41,560 nt of DNA from Micrococcales bacterium UBA3913 (GCA_002391425.1 DGEZ01000060.1:1-41560), one strand, 5' to 3'. Numbered from the stretch's first letter, positions 1 to 9,733 are shown. Notes: a model not told the origin generated them from the letters alone. Numbers and translations: made by a program.

Positions 1-1026
<1,026 letters not shown>

Positions 1027-1028
1027 CC

Positions 1029-1055
1029 CTCCCGCACCGGCCCCCGCTGTGGGAG
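1029..1055. terminator. Hairpin between convergent argG and thioredoxin-TPR gene
   Basis: Arms CTCCCGCA (1029-1036) and TGTGGGAG (1048-1055) pair over 8 positions with one G-U pair and an 11-base loop. It sits 2 bases after the argG stop and 17 bases beyond the stop of the opposing gene, so it could serve both. There is no U-tract, as is common for actinobacterial terminators. Confidence 0.5.
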
Positions 1056-1072
1056 TCGTTGGCACACGGCTA

Positions 1073-2011
1073 TCAGTACATCAGTGATGCCAGTCGGCGG
1101 CGGGCAGGCGCGACAAACGGCGAGTCGGATCCCAGGATTGTGAAATAGTCGAGCAGGCGCGTCTTCAGAGCGGTCTGCTCGTCTGATGTCGCATTCGCCC
1201 ACGCATCGAGAAGTGATGTCAGGGCCGCCTCCACCATCTGTGAGGCAAACAGCTGATCGGCCTGTGCTAGGACGGCAGGGATGCCCGCTTCCACCTGTCC
1301 CACGCCAGCATCCGCCAGACGCTGCATGAGGTGCACGTGGGCCAGACCGGCCTCTAACTCGTCATCGGACGGACTCTCTACCAGGGCGTCCCGATAGATC
1401 TTCTCCGCCGCGGACAAGTCACCCCGCTCGATCGCTTCTGCGGCGTGTTGCTGTATCGGGGACATCGGGGGCTCTGTTGAACCGGCGTCACCGGAATCGC
1501 TTGAGGCGGACGCTTCGGTGAATGGCTGCGCGACCCCGGTGATTCCCATCTGTGCGGCAGCAGCCAGAACCTGGTCAAGGGCAGTGCGTACCTGCTGCTC
1601 GGGCAGTGCCCCGGTGAACAATGCCGCCGGACGCCCGCCGATAAGGGCGAGGACCATCGGGATGCTCTGGGCCTGGAAAGCCTGCGCGAGCTGCGGGTTT
1701 GCATCAACATCGACGGTGACAAGCACCAGGCGACCGGCCTGCTCGTTGACCAGCCGTTCCAGCAGGGGACTGAGTTGACGACACGGCTGGCACCAGGTCG
1801 CCCACAGATCAACGATGACGGGAACCTGCTGAGACAGCTCAAGGAACTGGGTAAAGTTATCGTCGGTCCCGGCTGTGACGAAACTCCCCGTTCCCGTGCG
1901 ACCGCCTCCCGCGGAACCCTGTTTCTGGTTCTTCTTGGCCTCTGCCTGTGCTTTCAACCCTGACAGATCGACAGCGCCACGAAAGGTGCCGTCAAAACCA
2001 CCCTGTGCCAT
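1073..2011 (-). CDS. Thioredoxin-TPR co-chaperone (CnoX/YbbN-like)
   Basis: A 312-residue cytoplasmic protein. Residues about 45-155 form a thioredoxin fold with an active-site WCQPC motif (Cys74, Cys77); residues about 170-312 form helical TPR-like repeats. This is the CnoX/YbbN architecture, in which the thioredoxin domain makes mixed disulfides with clients and the TPR half binds chaperones or client; here both cysteines of CxxC are present, so oxidoreductase activity is possible. The start was set at ATG 2011 because GGAGGAG lies 8 bases upstream and the protein then begins MAQGGFDGTFRGAVDLSGLK, typical of the actinobacterial family; longer in-frame extension would run into the upstream gene. 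It lies 4 bases after the stop of the membrane protein 2016-3716, so the two are surely co-transcribed. Function is inferred from architecture. Confidence 0.85.
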   Translation of the reverse strand: MAQGGFDGTFRGAVDLSGLKAQAEAKKNQKQGSAGGGRTGTGSFVTAGTDDNFTQFLELSQQVPVIVDLWATWCQPCRQLSPLLERLVNEQAGRLVLVTVDVDANPQLAQAFQAQSIPMVLALIGGRPAALFTGALPEQQVRTALDQVLAAAAQMGITGVAQPFTEASASSDSGDAGSTEPPMSPIQQHAAEAIERGDLSAAEKIYRDALVESPSDDELEAGLAHVHLMQRLADAGVGQVEAGIPAVLAQADQLFASQMVEAALTSLLDAWANATSDEQTALKTRLLDYFTILGSDSPFVAPARRRLASLMY

Positions 2012-2015
2012 GAGA

Positions 2016-3716
2016 CTATTTCTCCTCCGCCGAAATGATTCCTGAACTGAATCCGAGGAGCGATACCTTCTGCGTGGATCCCGCACCGGGAACCGAGAAG
2101 AGGAACACATCCCCGTAGGTAGCAACCACCGACTTCTCCGTGGTGGACTTCCCGAGCAGAGCAGCGGTCTCCCCCGACACTTCCAGCTCGTACCCGTCAG
2201 CGGGGGTCATGGTCTCCACATCGGTGACGAAGACGGCAACAATAGCCCCCGAGTCCGCCGTGGCCATCGACAGCGGAGTGACCTGTGCGTCCTGACTTCG
2301 CGCAAAGGACACCGATGCCGACGAACCCAGATCGCTCGTGATCTTGTCCTCTCGCGCGTGTACCGCGTCGATGAAGGAGTCGCTCGTCGAGGCAAACAGC
2401 TCAGCAAACTCACTCTGATCACCGTTGGCGATCACATCGCTATAGGCATCGCCGACCTCGGACGGGGAGATCGTCAGTAAGGAGGTATCCGCCGCCAGGG
2501 AGACCCCTCCGGTGGAGGCAGCCGGGAGCGCGGGGAGCTGCCCAACAAGCTCCACCTGTGCGGCGACCGTGTAATTCTCTCGCGGACTCTCCTGGACCAG
2601 CATCAACGCCTGCGAGGTGTCGTCCTCGGATTCCCCTCCGACGACGACAAAAGCCTGACGCGGCCACTCGGACGACAGCTGAGGCAGGAACACGGACGGA
2701 GCGAGATCCGGAACCAGAGTCACCGCCGCGACGCTATCGTCCTGGGCTCGTGCCGCGTAGTTCTGGGTGCGCAGGGTCAGCGCCGCCCCCGAGAACCTCT
2801 GCTCAGCCACAGACGCATCGAGGGAGGAACTCGCCTCCGCATCCACGGCAGAGATATCAGACAGGATGCGGATCGCCTGCTCGCTGGTCAGGCGGGGAGA
2901 GTTCTCACTCACCGTCGTGTTTTCGACAACCGCAGAAGCTGTCGCCGATGACGACAGCGCAGCCTCACCCGCGGAACATCCGGTGAGGACGAGGGCAATC
3001 ACCCCGCTCACGGCAGCCGCTCCCATCGCAGCGGCTCTGCGGCCACGGCGGCGCGTGCGCGGCTGGGCGGCACGGTTCTTCCCCGCAGCACGACGGCTGA
3101 CGCGACGAGGGGCGACCGCCTTGCGCTCGTGGCGAATGGCCACCGCGAGCATCGCACCGCCGGCGATCAGCGTGAGCCCCCCAATTATCAGCAGGGGAAG
3201 GGCAAGGGGCGCAGACGTGTCCTGCGCCCACTGCAACCTCACCGACCGGATCGTCGAGTCCTCACCACCCGAGAGGATCACTGCTTCCGAATTCTGCGCT
3301 TCGAGAGAGAACACGAGGTACTCGGAGCCATCGAATTCGGTGATCCACAGATCGGATCCCGCGGCGGAGGGCACATCTTCCGTGCCCTGGGACGTGACGG
3401 AGAGTTCCGGGGTATCCCCCTCCTCATCGCCGGCGACGGTGACGATCTCGGCCTGGCCGTCCCCCAGCCATGCCTCCACATCGCTCTGAATTGCCGCACC
3501 CGCGACGATGTCAGAGTCGGCGGTGACGCGCACCGTCGTCTCTCCGGAGTGGGCGGTCAGTGCCGCGTTGTCGAGCAGAACGGCGGAGGTATCCGAGGAC
3601 ACCGGCACAGTCAGGGTGACCGTGGGGGCCGGCTTCCACCACGTCTGCTGGCCAATGCCACAGATGAGGATCACGACAGAGCTCACCAGCAGAAAGAATG
3701 ATGCGAAGAACCGCAC
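2016..3716 (-). CDS. Large membrane protein with internal lipobox, function unknown
   Basis: 566 residues with no domain I can name; it resembles a conserved uncharacterised actinobacterial family. Visible layout: N-terminal membrane anchor or signal (about residues 3-21), an exported Ser/Thr/Asp-rich domain to about 168, a second membrane segment (about 169-194), a strongly basic linker (RRVSRRAAGKNRAAQPRTRRRG), a third hydrophobic segment ending in VLTGCS, which is a textbook lipobox (Cys about 247), then a 320-residue exported domain. The second half thus looks like a complete lipoprotein precursor fused behind a membrane protein. GTG 3716 is preferred to TTG 3722 because GGAGG is 7 bases upstream of the GTG and only one base from the TTG. 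Coupled to the downstream thioredoxin-TPR gene, suggesting an extracytoplasmic or envelope-stress role (inference). Confidence 0.8.
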   Translation of the reverse strand: MRFFASFFLLVSSVVILICGIGQQTWWKPAPTVTLTVPVSSDTSAVLLDNAALTAHSGETTVRVTADSDIVAGAAIQSDVEAWLGDGQAEIVTVAGDEEGDTPELSVTSQGTEDVPSAAGSDLWITEFDGSEYLVFSLEAQNSEAVILSGGEDSTIRSVRLQWAQDTSAPLALPLLIIGGLTLIAGGAMLAVAIRHERKAVAPRRVSRRAAGKNRAAQPRTRRRGRRAAAMGAAAVSGVIALVLTGCSAGEAALSSSATASAVVENTTVSENSPRLTSEQAIRILSDISAVDAEASSSLDASVAEQRFSGAALTLRTQNYAARAQDDSVAAVTLVPDLAPSVFLPQLSSEWPRQAFVVVGGESEDDTSQALMLVQESPRENYTVAAQVELVGQLPALPAASTGGVSLAADTSLLTISPSEVGDAYSDVIANGDQSEFAELFASTSDSFIDAVHAREDKITSDLGSSASVSFARSQDAQVTPLSMATADSGAIVAVFVTDVETMTPADGYELEVSGETAALLGKSTTEKSVVATYGDVFLFSVPGAGSTQKVSLLGFSSGIISAEEK

Positions 3717-3871
3717 AGGCAAGCCTCCAGTACTGTGTCATGTCGCGGACGACCTCAAAACTCTAGTCGATTTTGCCGAAAAAGCTGAGTGCAACCGGAG
3801 AAGCGCTCCTGCTGCACAGATAATGAGGAGGTATCGCGCCGGCTACACCGTCGCCAAAACAAGGAGGCAGG

Positions 3872-5056
3872 ATGCAGATCCCCATCGTTGTGCGCAACGT
3901 TCGCTCTGCTATCACACGCGCAGTGCAGGTCCCTCCGCAGGTGGATTCCGCGACTGACGAGCCGGAGCCGGATGACGACACGCAACCTAGGATCCGATCT
4001 CGGGCGCTCGTCAGCATCAGTACGGAGCACGCCTTTGCAACCGGCCTGCTCGCCGCCCTCGGGGTGCTCACCGCCTTGCTCATCGGCGGTGCCATCGCGG
4101 ACAGCGTCATGATCATCACCTACATCGGCTGCGCTCTGTTCCTGGCCATCGGGTTAGAACCCATTACGGGCAAGCTCGTGCAATGGAGATTCCCCCGCGC
4201 ACTGGCCATCGCCACCGTGTTCCTGGGGTTCGTCGCCGTCATCTCCGGGGTGCTGCTCCTCGTCATCCCGACAATCGTGACCGAGACGCAGCTCTTCGCC
4301 CGGCAGGCACCATCCCTGATCGCGAACGTCCAAGACACGGAGTGGTTCCAGTGGGTCAATTCCCAGTTCGACGGTTCCGCTGAGAACCTGCTCTCCTCGG
4401 TCAGTGACTTCTTCCGGGACCCGCAGCAATGGTTCAATATTGCCGGTGGGGTGCTCACCGTCGGAGCGGGTATCGCAAACGGGGTGTTCGCCGCGTTCAC
4501 CGTCACCGTCCTCACCTTGTACTTCATGGCGTCACTCGACGGCATGCAGCGGGCCTCATCCATGCTCCTGCCCGCGAGCAAGCGCCACCGCTACATGACG
4601 ATCATCTCGCGTGTTCGTCTCAACGTTGGTCGCTACATGATCAGTCAGATCCTGGTCGCCCTCATCAACTCCGTGTGTGCCTACGTGATGATGAGCATTC
4701 TCGGGGTTCGCTTCGCGATCATCCTGGCGCCGGTGATCTTCCTGATGGCCCTCATCCCGGTCATTGGCAGCATCCTGTGCACGGTGCTCACCACCCTCGT
4801 CTCCCTCCTATCCGGTCTGAGCACAGCGATCGCCATGGCCGTGTACTACCTCATCTACATGCAGATCGAGGCATACGTCCTCACTCCGCGGATCATGCAG
4901 CGCGCCATGCCGGTACCCGGCATCGTCATCATCATCGCCGCACTCTTCGGCGGCACACTCATGGGCGTGATGGGCGCGCTGATCGCAATTCCCATGGCCG
5001 CATCCATCATCATGATCGTCAAGGAAATCTGGATTCCGCGCCAGAATAGGCTCTAG
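3872..5056 (+). CDS. AI-2E (PerM/DUF20) family permease
   Basis: 394-residue polytopic membrane protein of the AI-2E transporter family. A hydrophilic N-terminus of about 55 residues rich in Asp/Pro is followed by paired membrane segments, a soluble central loop (about 145-190), and the family's C-terminal bundle with the PVIGSILCTVLTTLV and GGTLMGVMGALIAIPMAA stretches. AAGGAGG lies about 7 bases before the ATG, deciding the start. Family members export diverse substrates, and some act as Na+/H+ antiporters, so the family name should not be read as AI-2 export. Divergent from the membrane protein 2016-3716. Its TAG stop shares the palindrome CTAG (5053-5056) with the stop of the convergent hydrolase. 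A second paralogue lies at 39151. Confidence 0.9.
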   Translation: MQIPIVVRNVRSAITRAVQVPPQVDSATDEPEPDDDTQPRIRSRALVSISTEHAFATGLLAALGVLTALLIGGAIADSVMIITYIGCALFLAIGLEPITGKLVQWRFPRALAIATVFLGFVAVISGVLLLVIPTIVTETQLFARQAPSLIANVQDTEWFQWVNSQFDGSAENLLSSVSDFFRDPQQWFNIAGGVLTVGAGIANGVFAAFTVTVLTLYFMASLDGMQRASSMLLPASKRHRYMTIISRVRLNVGRYMISQILVALINSVCAYVMMSILGVRFAIILAPVIFLMALIPVIGSILCTVLTTLVSLLSGLSTAIAMAVYYLIYMQIEAYVLTPRIMQRAMPVPGIVIIIAALFGGTLMGVMGALIAIPMAASIIMIVKEIWIPRQNRL

Positions 5057-5781
5057 GGCTCCACCGGCCACTCGTGCGGCAACGGAAGCGCCGACGGGTT
5101 CACGTCGCGCACAATCTCCGTGAGCACCCGATAGACGAATCGCTCCCCCACCCACAAGTGCCTGCCCCCCTCGACGGCAACGAAACGGGCTTCCGGGATC
5201 GCCGCGAAACCTGCAGCCGCGGGGCGCGGCGGAAGAAACTCATCGAACTCGGGAACGACCACGGTGACGTGTTTTCCAGATCCATGCCACGCCGCGACCT
5301 CGTCTGCCGTCGTTCGGCGTAACGGCGGAGACAATACGATGATGCCCTCGATGGGCATCGAGAGGCCGTATTTGAGCGCAAGCTCCGTACCAAACGACCA
5401 CCCCAGCAGCCAGGGTGCGGGGAGGCCGCGTTCACGTACGAAATCGACCGCGGCGGCGACATCGAAGCGTTCCGCGTTACCCTCATCGAACGTGCCCTCA
5501 CTCGTGCCGCGCGGGGACTGCGTACCCCGGGTGTTGAACCTCAGGACCGCTAGCTGCGCCAGGGCGGGAAGTCTCAACGCAGCCTTGAGAAGGATGTGTG
5601 AATCCATGAAGCCGCCATGGGTGGGGAGAGGGTGAAGAGCAATAAGAGTCGCCTCCGGCGCCCCGGAAACAGGGACGGATAATTCCCCCACCAGGGTCAG
5701 GCCGTCTGCGGTGTGAAGCTCGATGTCCTCGGCCACGCGTGGCAGTTCCACCGCGCCCCGAATCTCCTGCATCCGCGTCAT
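5053..5781 (-). CDS. Alpha/beta hydrolase
   Basis: 242-residue cytoplasmic alpha/beta hydrolase. The nucleophile elbow is GWSFG (Ser129), preceded by the strand-helix FNTRGTQSPRGTSEG typical of the dienelactone-hydrolase/YpfH-like actinobacterial group and the oxyanion region ALHPLPTHGG near residue 50. Candidate acid and base are the Asp in VPEFDEF and the His in EGGRHLW near the C-terminus, completing a Ser-Asp-His triad. ATG 5781 is chosen because it overlaps the stop of the upstream small protein as ATGA (5778-5781); a start at 5799 would only lengthen the overlap. Substrate unknown. Co-transcribed with the zinc-ribbon-like gene. Confidence 0.88.
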   Translation of the reverse strand: MTRMQEIRGAVELPRVAEDIELHTADGLTLVGELSVPVSGAPEATLIALHPLPTHGGFMDSHILLKAALRLPALAQLAVLRFNTRGTQSPRGTSEGTFDEGNAERFDVAAAVDFVRERGLPAPWLLGWSFGTELALKYGLSMPIEGIIVLSPPLRRTTADEVAAWHGSGKHVTVVVPEFDEFLPPRPAAAGFAAIPEARFVAVEGGRHLWVGERFVYRVLTEIVRDVNPSALPLPHEWPVEP

Positions 5782-6065
5782 GGCCCCACCCGCCAGCATG
5801 CCTCGTGCCAGTGGCGACGTGAGGCAAGATCGCTCGCATCCCCCAGCACGCCATCGGCGCGCCAGACGACGAGGTGCTCGACTCCGGGAGCTATCTCATT
5901 CCCGCATCCCGGGCAGATATATGTCTTGACTGCACGCGAGGCTGACATGGGCTGGACATTCCAGCGAAACCCCGCCCTCAGCTCGACACGACGCCATCCG
6001 GTACGAGCCCGTTCCGCGTCGAAGGGAACCTCAACACGGTGCGCACGCCGCCGCGGCCTGCCCAC
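5778..6065 (-). CDS. Small zinc-ribbon-like protein (often labelled ATP/GTP-binding)
   Basis: 95 residues, Arg-rich N-terminus, then a C-terminal metal-site pattern: YICPGC...HLVVW...RRHWHEACW. Two Cys in CxxC and the later HWHxxC give four to five potential zinc ligands. It matches a small conserved actinobacterial family usually annotated ATP/GTP-binding, although I see no P-loop; a zinc-binding structural protein is more consistent with the residues. GTG 6065 starts 3 bases after the stop of the transglycosylase-like gene and the whole N-terminus fits the family, so this start is preferred. Translationally coupled to the hydrolase by a 4-base overlap. Confidence 0.8.
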   Translation of the reverse strand: MGRPRRRAHRVEVPFDAERARTGWRRVELRAGFRWNVQPMSASRAVKTYICPGCGNEIAPGVEHLVVWRADGVLGDASDLASRRHWHEACWRVGP

Positions 6066-6068
6066 GGC

Positions 6069-6788
6069 TCAGTACCACCCCACCGACTCGGAATGGGACC
6101 ATGCTCCACAGGGAGTGCCGTACCGACCCGCAATGTAGCTGAGCCCCCACTCGATCTGCGTCGCCGGATTGGTGGCCCAATCCGAACCCGCCGATGCCAT
6201 CTTGCTCCCGGGGAGAGCCTGAGGAATCCCATACGCGCCCGAGGAGCGGTTGTAGGCCAGGTAGTTCCACCCTGACTCCCGCTGCCACAGCGACACCAGG
6301 CAGGTGAACTCAGACTCTGACCATCCGCGCGCGATGACCTTTTCGTGGGCGATCTCCTGTGCATCCCCCGCCGGAACGGTCGCCGCCTGCGCGACCGTCT
6401 CCGACAACTCATCCGTCGTCGAAGAGGAATCTGAGGTGGATGACGAATCTGAGGCGGCCTCCGTTGCCTCAGCCGAGGACTCCACCTCCGTGGCCACAGC
6501 GCCGCTGCGGTCAAGCTCGACAGAGGAGTCGGTCTCCGAGGAGAGCGCTTGCACGTACAGGGTCGACTGCGCTTCGACCACGTCGTCCTGCAGGGGTGCC
6601 GCTGCCGCCCCAGCAGAGGGGTCAATCACGCTGGAGGCAAGCAGAATGACGCCAAGCGCCGCGCCGAAACTCGTAGTCGCCGAAGTGCGCTTGAGTGCCG
6701 GTCGCGCAGGAACGGCTGCGTTAGCGGCGACCGGGTGGTGTGAGATCGCTGGTCCAGCGGCGTGTCTCGGGCTACGGCGTAACGACAT
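6069..6788 (-). CDS. Secreted transglycosylase-like protein (actinobacterial SLT type)
   Basis: 239 residues. A basic N-terminus (1-35) and hydrophobic stretch (about 39-60, ending ASSVIDPSAGAAAA) form an export signal. Residues 65-140 are a Ser/Glu/Thr-rich low-complexity spacer, probably wall-spanning. The C-terminal domain (about 145-239) has the invariant FTCLVSLWQRESGW (candidate catalytic Glu171), YGIPQALPGSKMASAGSDW, and RYGTPCGAW, with Cys163 and Cys227 placed to form a disulfide, and ends in the family's SVGWY. Expected to cleave or bind peptidoglycan outside the cell. ATG 6788 gives the intact signal. It is the first gene of a run with the two downstream genes at 3-base and -4-base spacing. 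Confidence 0.9.
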   Translation of the reverse strand: MSLRRSPRHAAGPAISHHPVAANAAVPARPALKRTSATTSFGAALGVILLASSVIDPSAGAAAAPLQDDVVEAQSTLYVQALSSETDSSVELDRSGAVATEVESSAEATEAASDSSSTSDSSSTTDELSETVAQAATVPAGDAQEIAHEKVIARGWSESEFTCLVSLWQRESGWNYLAYNRSSGAYGIPQALPGSKMASAGSDWATNPATQIEWGLSYIAGRYGTPCGAWSHSESVGWY

Positions 6789-6834
6789 GATCAGCCAGTC
6801 TAGCGAGCGAGTCTGAATGCGACAATTCTCGCCG

Positions 6835-7386
6835 TTACTGGGCGATCGCCAGGATGATGGAGATCACCCGGTCCAGCACCAGGTCGACTTGCCACTCGGC
6901 GTACCCATTTCTGCGCCGGGAGAAGACAGTCTCGCGAATCTCATCGGCCGTCAACGGACCGCCCCTAGTGAGGAAGTCCTCGATCCGGTCACATACGGCA
7001 TCCACCTCGGCGATGTCATAGCCGAACCGAATGAAGCCAGCCCGGCGGAAGCGCTGCCCCTCCGGGCGGCGCAGTCGCGCCAGCACAATGCGCGCCCTCT
7101 CCCGCGTCTGCTCGATCCAGGCGTCCTGACCGACCTCATCGATAGCCGCGGCACGCTCGACACGCGCGAACACCGTTTCCAATCGTGCGAGGGCCGCATC
7201 AATATGGGCAATGTCATATCCACCGTGCTGGAGGGAGAAGCTGGCAGAGCGAACATCCTCCGCTGATACCAGGGGGGGACGCTGCGGGTCGTCCACCTGC
7301 GTGCGCGCACGGGTCATGAAGTCATCGACTTGATCGATGCGGTACCCACGCTTGACCTTGCTGACACGATCGAAAACTACGCTCAC
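6835..7386 (-). CDS. DivIVA-domain protein with four repeated motifs
   Basis: 183-residue cytoplasmic protein built from four copies of the short DivIVA N-terminal motif (aromatic/Phe, variable, GY, acidic, VD): GYRIDQVDDF, GYDIAHIDAAL, GYDIAEVDAVC and NGYAEWQVDLVL. Canonical DivIVA/Wag31 has one such motif followed by a long coiled coil, which is absent here. The motif normally helps membrane-curvature binding and self-association at poles and septa; four tandem copies without the coiled coil suggest an adaptor that meets the membrane or Wag31. GTG 7386 is used, with GGGAG just upstream and a CACAAT -10-like box 8 bases before. It follows cdsA and its terminator, a position seen in related genomes. 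Confidence 0.85.
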   Translation of the reverse strand: MSVVFDRVSKVKRGYRIDQVDDFMTRARTQVDDPQRPPLVSAEDVRSASFSLQHGGYDIAHIDAALARLETVFARVERAAAIDEVGQDAWIEQTRERARIVLARLRRPEGQRFRRAGFIRFGYDIAEVDAVCDRIEDFLTRGGPLTADEIRETVFSRRRNGYAEWQVDLVLDRVISIILAIAQ

Positions 7387-7403
7387 AGCTCCCTATTGTG
7401 CCA

Positions 7404-7426
7404 GGAGAACGAGCGAAACGTTCTCC
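7404..7426 (-). terminator. Hairpin terminator after cdsA
   Basis: Perfect 8-bp stem GGAGAACG / CGTTCTCC (7404-7411, 7419-7426) with a 7-base loop, 24 bases downstream of the cdsA stop. No U-run. It separates the pyrH-frr-cdsA transcript from the DivIVA-domain gene. Confidence 0.6.
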
Positions 7427-7450
7427 ATAGCCCGCAGCGCGCCCAAATCC

Positions 7451-8395
7451 TCAGAAAGCAACCAGGGACAACGCGTACGCGACCGCAGCCGACAGGATGA
7501 TCGAGTCCAGCCGATCGAGCACTCCGCCGTGCCCGGGAAGCCACGAACTCATGTCCTTGATGCCGATCCTGCGTTTGATGCGTGACTCCAGCACATCGCC
7601 AGCAGTGCCGGACAGGGCGAGGACGAATCCCCACAGAAATCCGAAGGGGATGCTCATCGACAGCATCAGCGTACTGACCAAAACCCCAGCCAGCACCGCG
7701 CCGGCAATCCCCCCGAGGAATCCCTCCCACGTTTTCTTCGGGCTGATCACGGGGAACATCTTGTGCCGCCCCCACAACACGCCGACCGCATATGCACAGG
7801 TGTCGTTCACGACGACCACGATGATGAAGCCGAGCACCCACCACTGCCCGCCATCCTCGGCGAGCAGCAGAACAGCGAAGCTGACCAGCGTCCCGGTGTA
7901 CAGAATCGTGCCGGCGATGCTCAGCGCATCCCTGATGAGCTGGCGCGGGGTGCGCTGCGGGATCTCCCCGCGCTTGACGCGAAACGATACCTCCAGCAGG
8001 TACCAGACGAATACGACGACGATCGCGCTCGGGGTGCCCCAGAGCATCCCCGGCCAGTCCCATGCCGCCGTGCACAGCAGGACTGCGCCAGTGCCGATAC
8101 CCACCGCCACCCGCGGGACGAGCACCCCTCCGCGACGAATCGCGGCCGCCAGTTCGACAGCAGCACCGACCCCGCCCGCGAGCGCCAACGCGAGGAATGC
8201 CCATTTGACGAAGATCAGCGACACGAGCAGCAGGCCGCCGATGACGATGCCCGTGCCCACGGCCAGGAACAGGTTCCTGCCCGCACGCTTCTCAATTCGC
8301 TCGTTCGCTTCCTCGAACTGCTGGCGGGCAGACTCCCAGTGCTGCAGCAGGTCCTCACCGGCCGTGTGGTGGTGGTTGTCGTCGCTCTCAGTCAC
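7451..8395 (-). CDS. cdsA: Phosphatidate cytidylyltransferase (CDP-diacylglycerol synthase)
   Basis: Makes CDP-diacylglycerol from phosphatidate and CTP in the membrane, the branch point of phospholipid synthesis. 314 residues: a polar, His-containing N-terminus of about 40 residues, then about eight membrane segments. The family signature is complete near the C-terminus: SRIKRRIGIKDMSSWLPGHG followed by GVLDRLDS. VNDTCAYAVGVLWGRHKM and SPKKTWEGFLGG are the other conserved stretches. The GTG at 8395 follows the frr stop by 13 bases; a clear Shine-Dalgarno is lacking, so coupling with frr is likely. Neighbour order pyrH-frr-cdsA is the standard bacterial one. Confidence 0.95.
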   Translation of the reverse strand: MTESDDNHHHTAGEDLLQHWESARQQFEEANERIEKRAGRNLFLAVGTGIVIGGLLLVSLIFVKWAFLALALAGGVGAAVELAAAIRRGGVLVPRVAVGIGTGAVLLCTAAWDWPGMLWGTPSAIVVVFVWYLLEVSFRVKRGEIPQRTPRQLIRDALSIAGTILYTGTLVSFAVLLLAEDGGQWWVLGFIIVVVVNDTCAYAVGVLWGRHKMFPVISPKKTWEGFLGGIAGAVLAGVLVSTLMLSMSIPFGFLWGFVLALSGTAGDVLESRIKRRIGIKDMSSWLPGHGGVLDRLDSIILSAAVAYALSLVAF

Positions 8396-8408
8396 AGGGA
8401 TGCTCGGT

Positions 8409-8963
8409 TCAGACCTCGAGGAGTTCCGCTTCCTTGTTCTTCAGCGCGTCGTCGATGAGATCAACGTGCTTGCGCGTGATCTGCTCCAACTCCTTCTCGC
8501 CGCGCTGAATCTCGTCCTCACCGACCTCATCTTTGAGTGCGGCGAGTTCGTCCATGCCCTTACGGCGAATGTTCCGAATGGCGACCTTCGCGTCCTCGCC
8601 CTTGCTGCGCACCAGCTTGACGTACTCGCGTCTGCGCTCTTCAGTGAGTTCCGGGAGGCTGACCCGAATAACATGGCCATCGTTGTTCGGTGTCACGCCC
8701 AGGTTGGGCGCCGTGACGATCGCTCGCTCGATCTCATGCAACGAGCTCTTATCGTACGGGGTGATCAGGAGGGTACGCGCCTCAAGATTCTGCATGGAGG
8801 CCAGCTGGCCCAACGGCGTGGGGGTGCCGTAATAGTCCACCATGATCTTCTGGAACAGTGCAGGGTTCGCGCGCCCCGTGCGCACCGTAGCGAAGTCGTC
8901 TCGGGCAACCTCAACGGCCTTGGCCATTCGGGCTGTTACGTCTGTGATGATCTCGGGAATCAT
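8409..8963 (-). CDS. frr: Ribosome recycling factor
   Basis: Splits post-termination ribosomes with EF-G. The 184-residue length is normal for the family. Conserved segments include [47 protein letters not shown] near residue 130 and [18 protein letters not shown]. It starts 2 bases after the pyrH stop, so the two are translationally linked. Confidence 0.98.
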   Translation of the reverse strand: MIPEIITDVTARMAKAVEVARDDFATVRTGRANPALFQKIMVDYYGTPTPLGQLASMQNLEARTLLITPYDKSSLHEIERAIVTAPNLGVTPNNDGHVIRVSLPELTEERRREYVKLVRSKGEDAKVAIRNIRRKGMDELAALKDEVGEDEIQRGEKELEQITRKHVDLIDDALKNKEAELLEV

Positions 8964-8965
8964 GG

Positions 8966-9691
8966 CTACTCACTCTTCTCTACTTGCGCAACCAGCGTAC
9001 CGAGTTGCTCCCCCATGATGGCACGAGCAACATTCGTGTGGTCGTCCATACCGAAAATTCGCATCGGCAGGCGGTTGTCCATGCACAGGCTGAAGGCGGT
9101 CGAGTCCACCACTCGAAGCCCGCGCACGAGGGCATCGGTGTACGTCACGAAATCCAGCTTCGTGGCGGTGGGGTCCTTGCGGGGATCCGCAGTGTACACA
9201 CCATCGACACCGTTTTTCGCGAACAGCACCTCATCGGCCAAAATCTCCAGCCCGCGCTGTGCGGTCACCGTATCCGTGGAGAAAAACGGCAACCCAGCGC
9301 CCGCGCCGAAAATAACCACGCGGCCCTTCTCCATGTGGCGAATGGCACGTAACGGGATGTAGGGCTCCGCCACCTGGGTCATCTGAATGGCCGATTGAAC
9401 CCGGGTGTCCACCCCCGCCTGCTGCAGGAAGTCCTGCAAGGCCAGCGCGTTCATCACGGTACCGAGCATCCCCATATAGTCTGCCCGCGCCCGGTCCATA
9501 CCGCGCTGGGAAAGCTCTGCGCCGCGGAAGAAATTCCCCCCGCCGACCACAATGGCCACCTGAACGCTGGCGCTGGCCTGAGCGATATTGCGCGCCAGGG
9601 AACTCACGACGTCGGGGTCCACGCCCAAGCGTCCCCCGCCGAAAGCCTCGCCGGACAATTTGAGCACTACCCTGCGCTGACGATCCACCAC
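8966..9691 (-). CDS. pyrH: Uridylate kinase
   Basis: Phosphorylates UMP to UDP; hexameric cytoplasmic enzyme of the amino-acid-kinase fold. 241 residues from GTG 9691 (AAGGAGAAGAT directly before; a second GTG follows at once). Motifs: [13 protein letters not shown] at the N-terminus, [46 protein letters not shown] and [16 protein letters not shown]. The in-frame extension to 9949 runs through two hairpins and is not coding. Separated from tsf by 142 bases holding tandem hairpins, so it probably has its own promoter; heads pyrH-frr-cdsA. Confidence 0.97.
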   Translation of the reverse strand: MVDRQRRVVLKLSGEAFGGGRLGVDPDVVSSLARNIAQASASVQVAIVVGGGNFFRGAELSQRGMDRARADYMGMLGTVMNALALQDFLQQAGVDTRVQSAIQMTQVAEPYIPLRAIRHMEKGRVVIFGAGAGLPFFSTDTVTAQRGLEILADEVLFAKNGVDGVYTADPRKDPTATKLDFVTYTDALVRGLRVVDSTAFSLCMDNRLPMRIFGMDDHTNVARAIMGEQLGTLVAQVEKSE

Positions 9692-9733
9692 ATCTTCTCC
9701 TTCGAGGCTGGCTGTGTGCCTACACATAGAAGC

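Noticed and set aside
3872..5056. Quorum-sensing (AI-2) exporter reading of the two AI-2E family permeases
   Set aside because: The family name is historical; members transport varied substrates or ions, and no luxS or AI-2 gene is in the window.
7497..9362. 621-codon open frame on the plus strand
   Set aside because: Antisense to cdsA, frr and pyrH; Ser/Thr/Arg-rich translation with no family.
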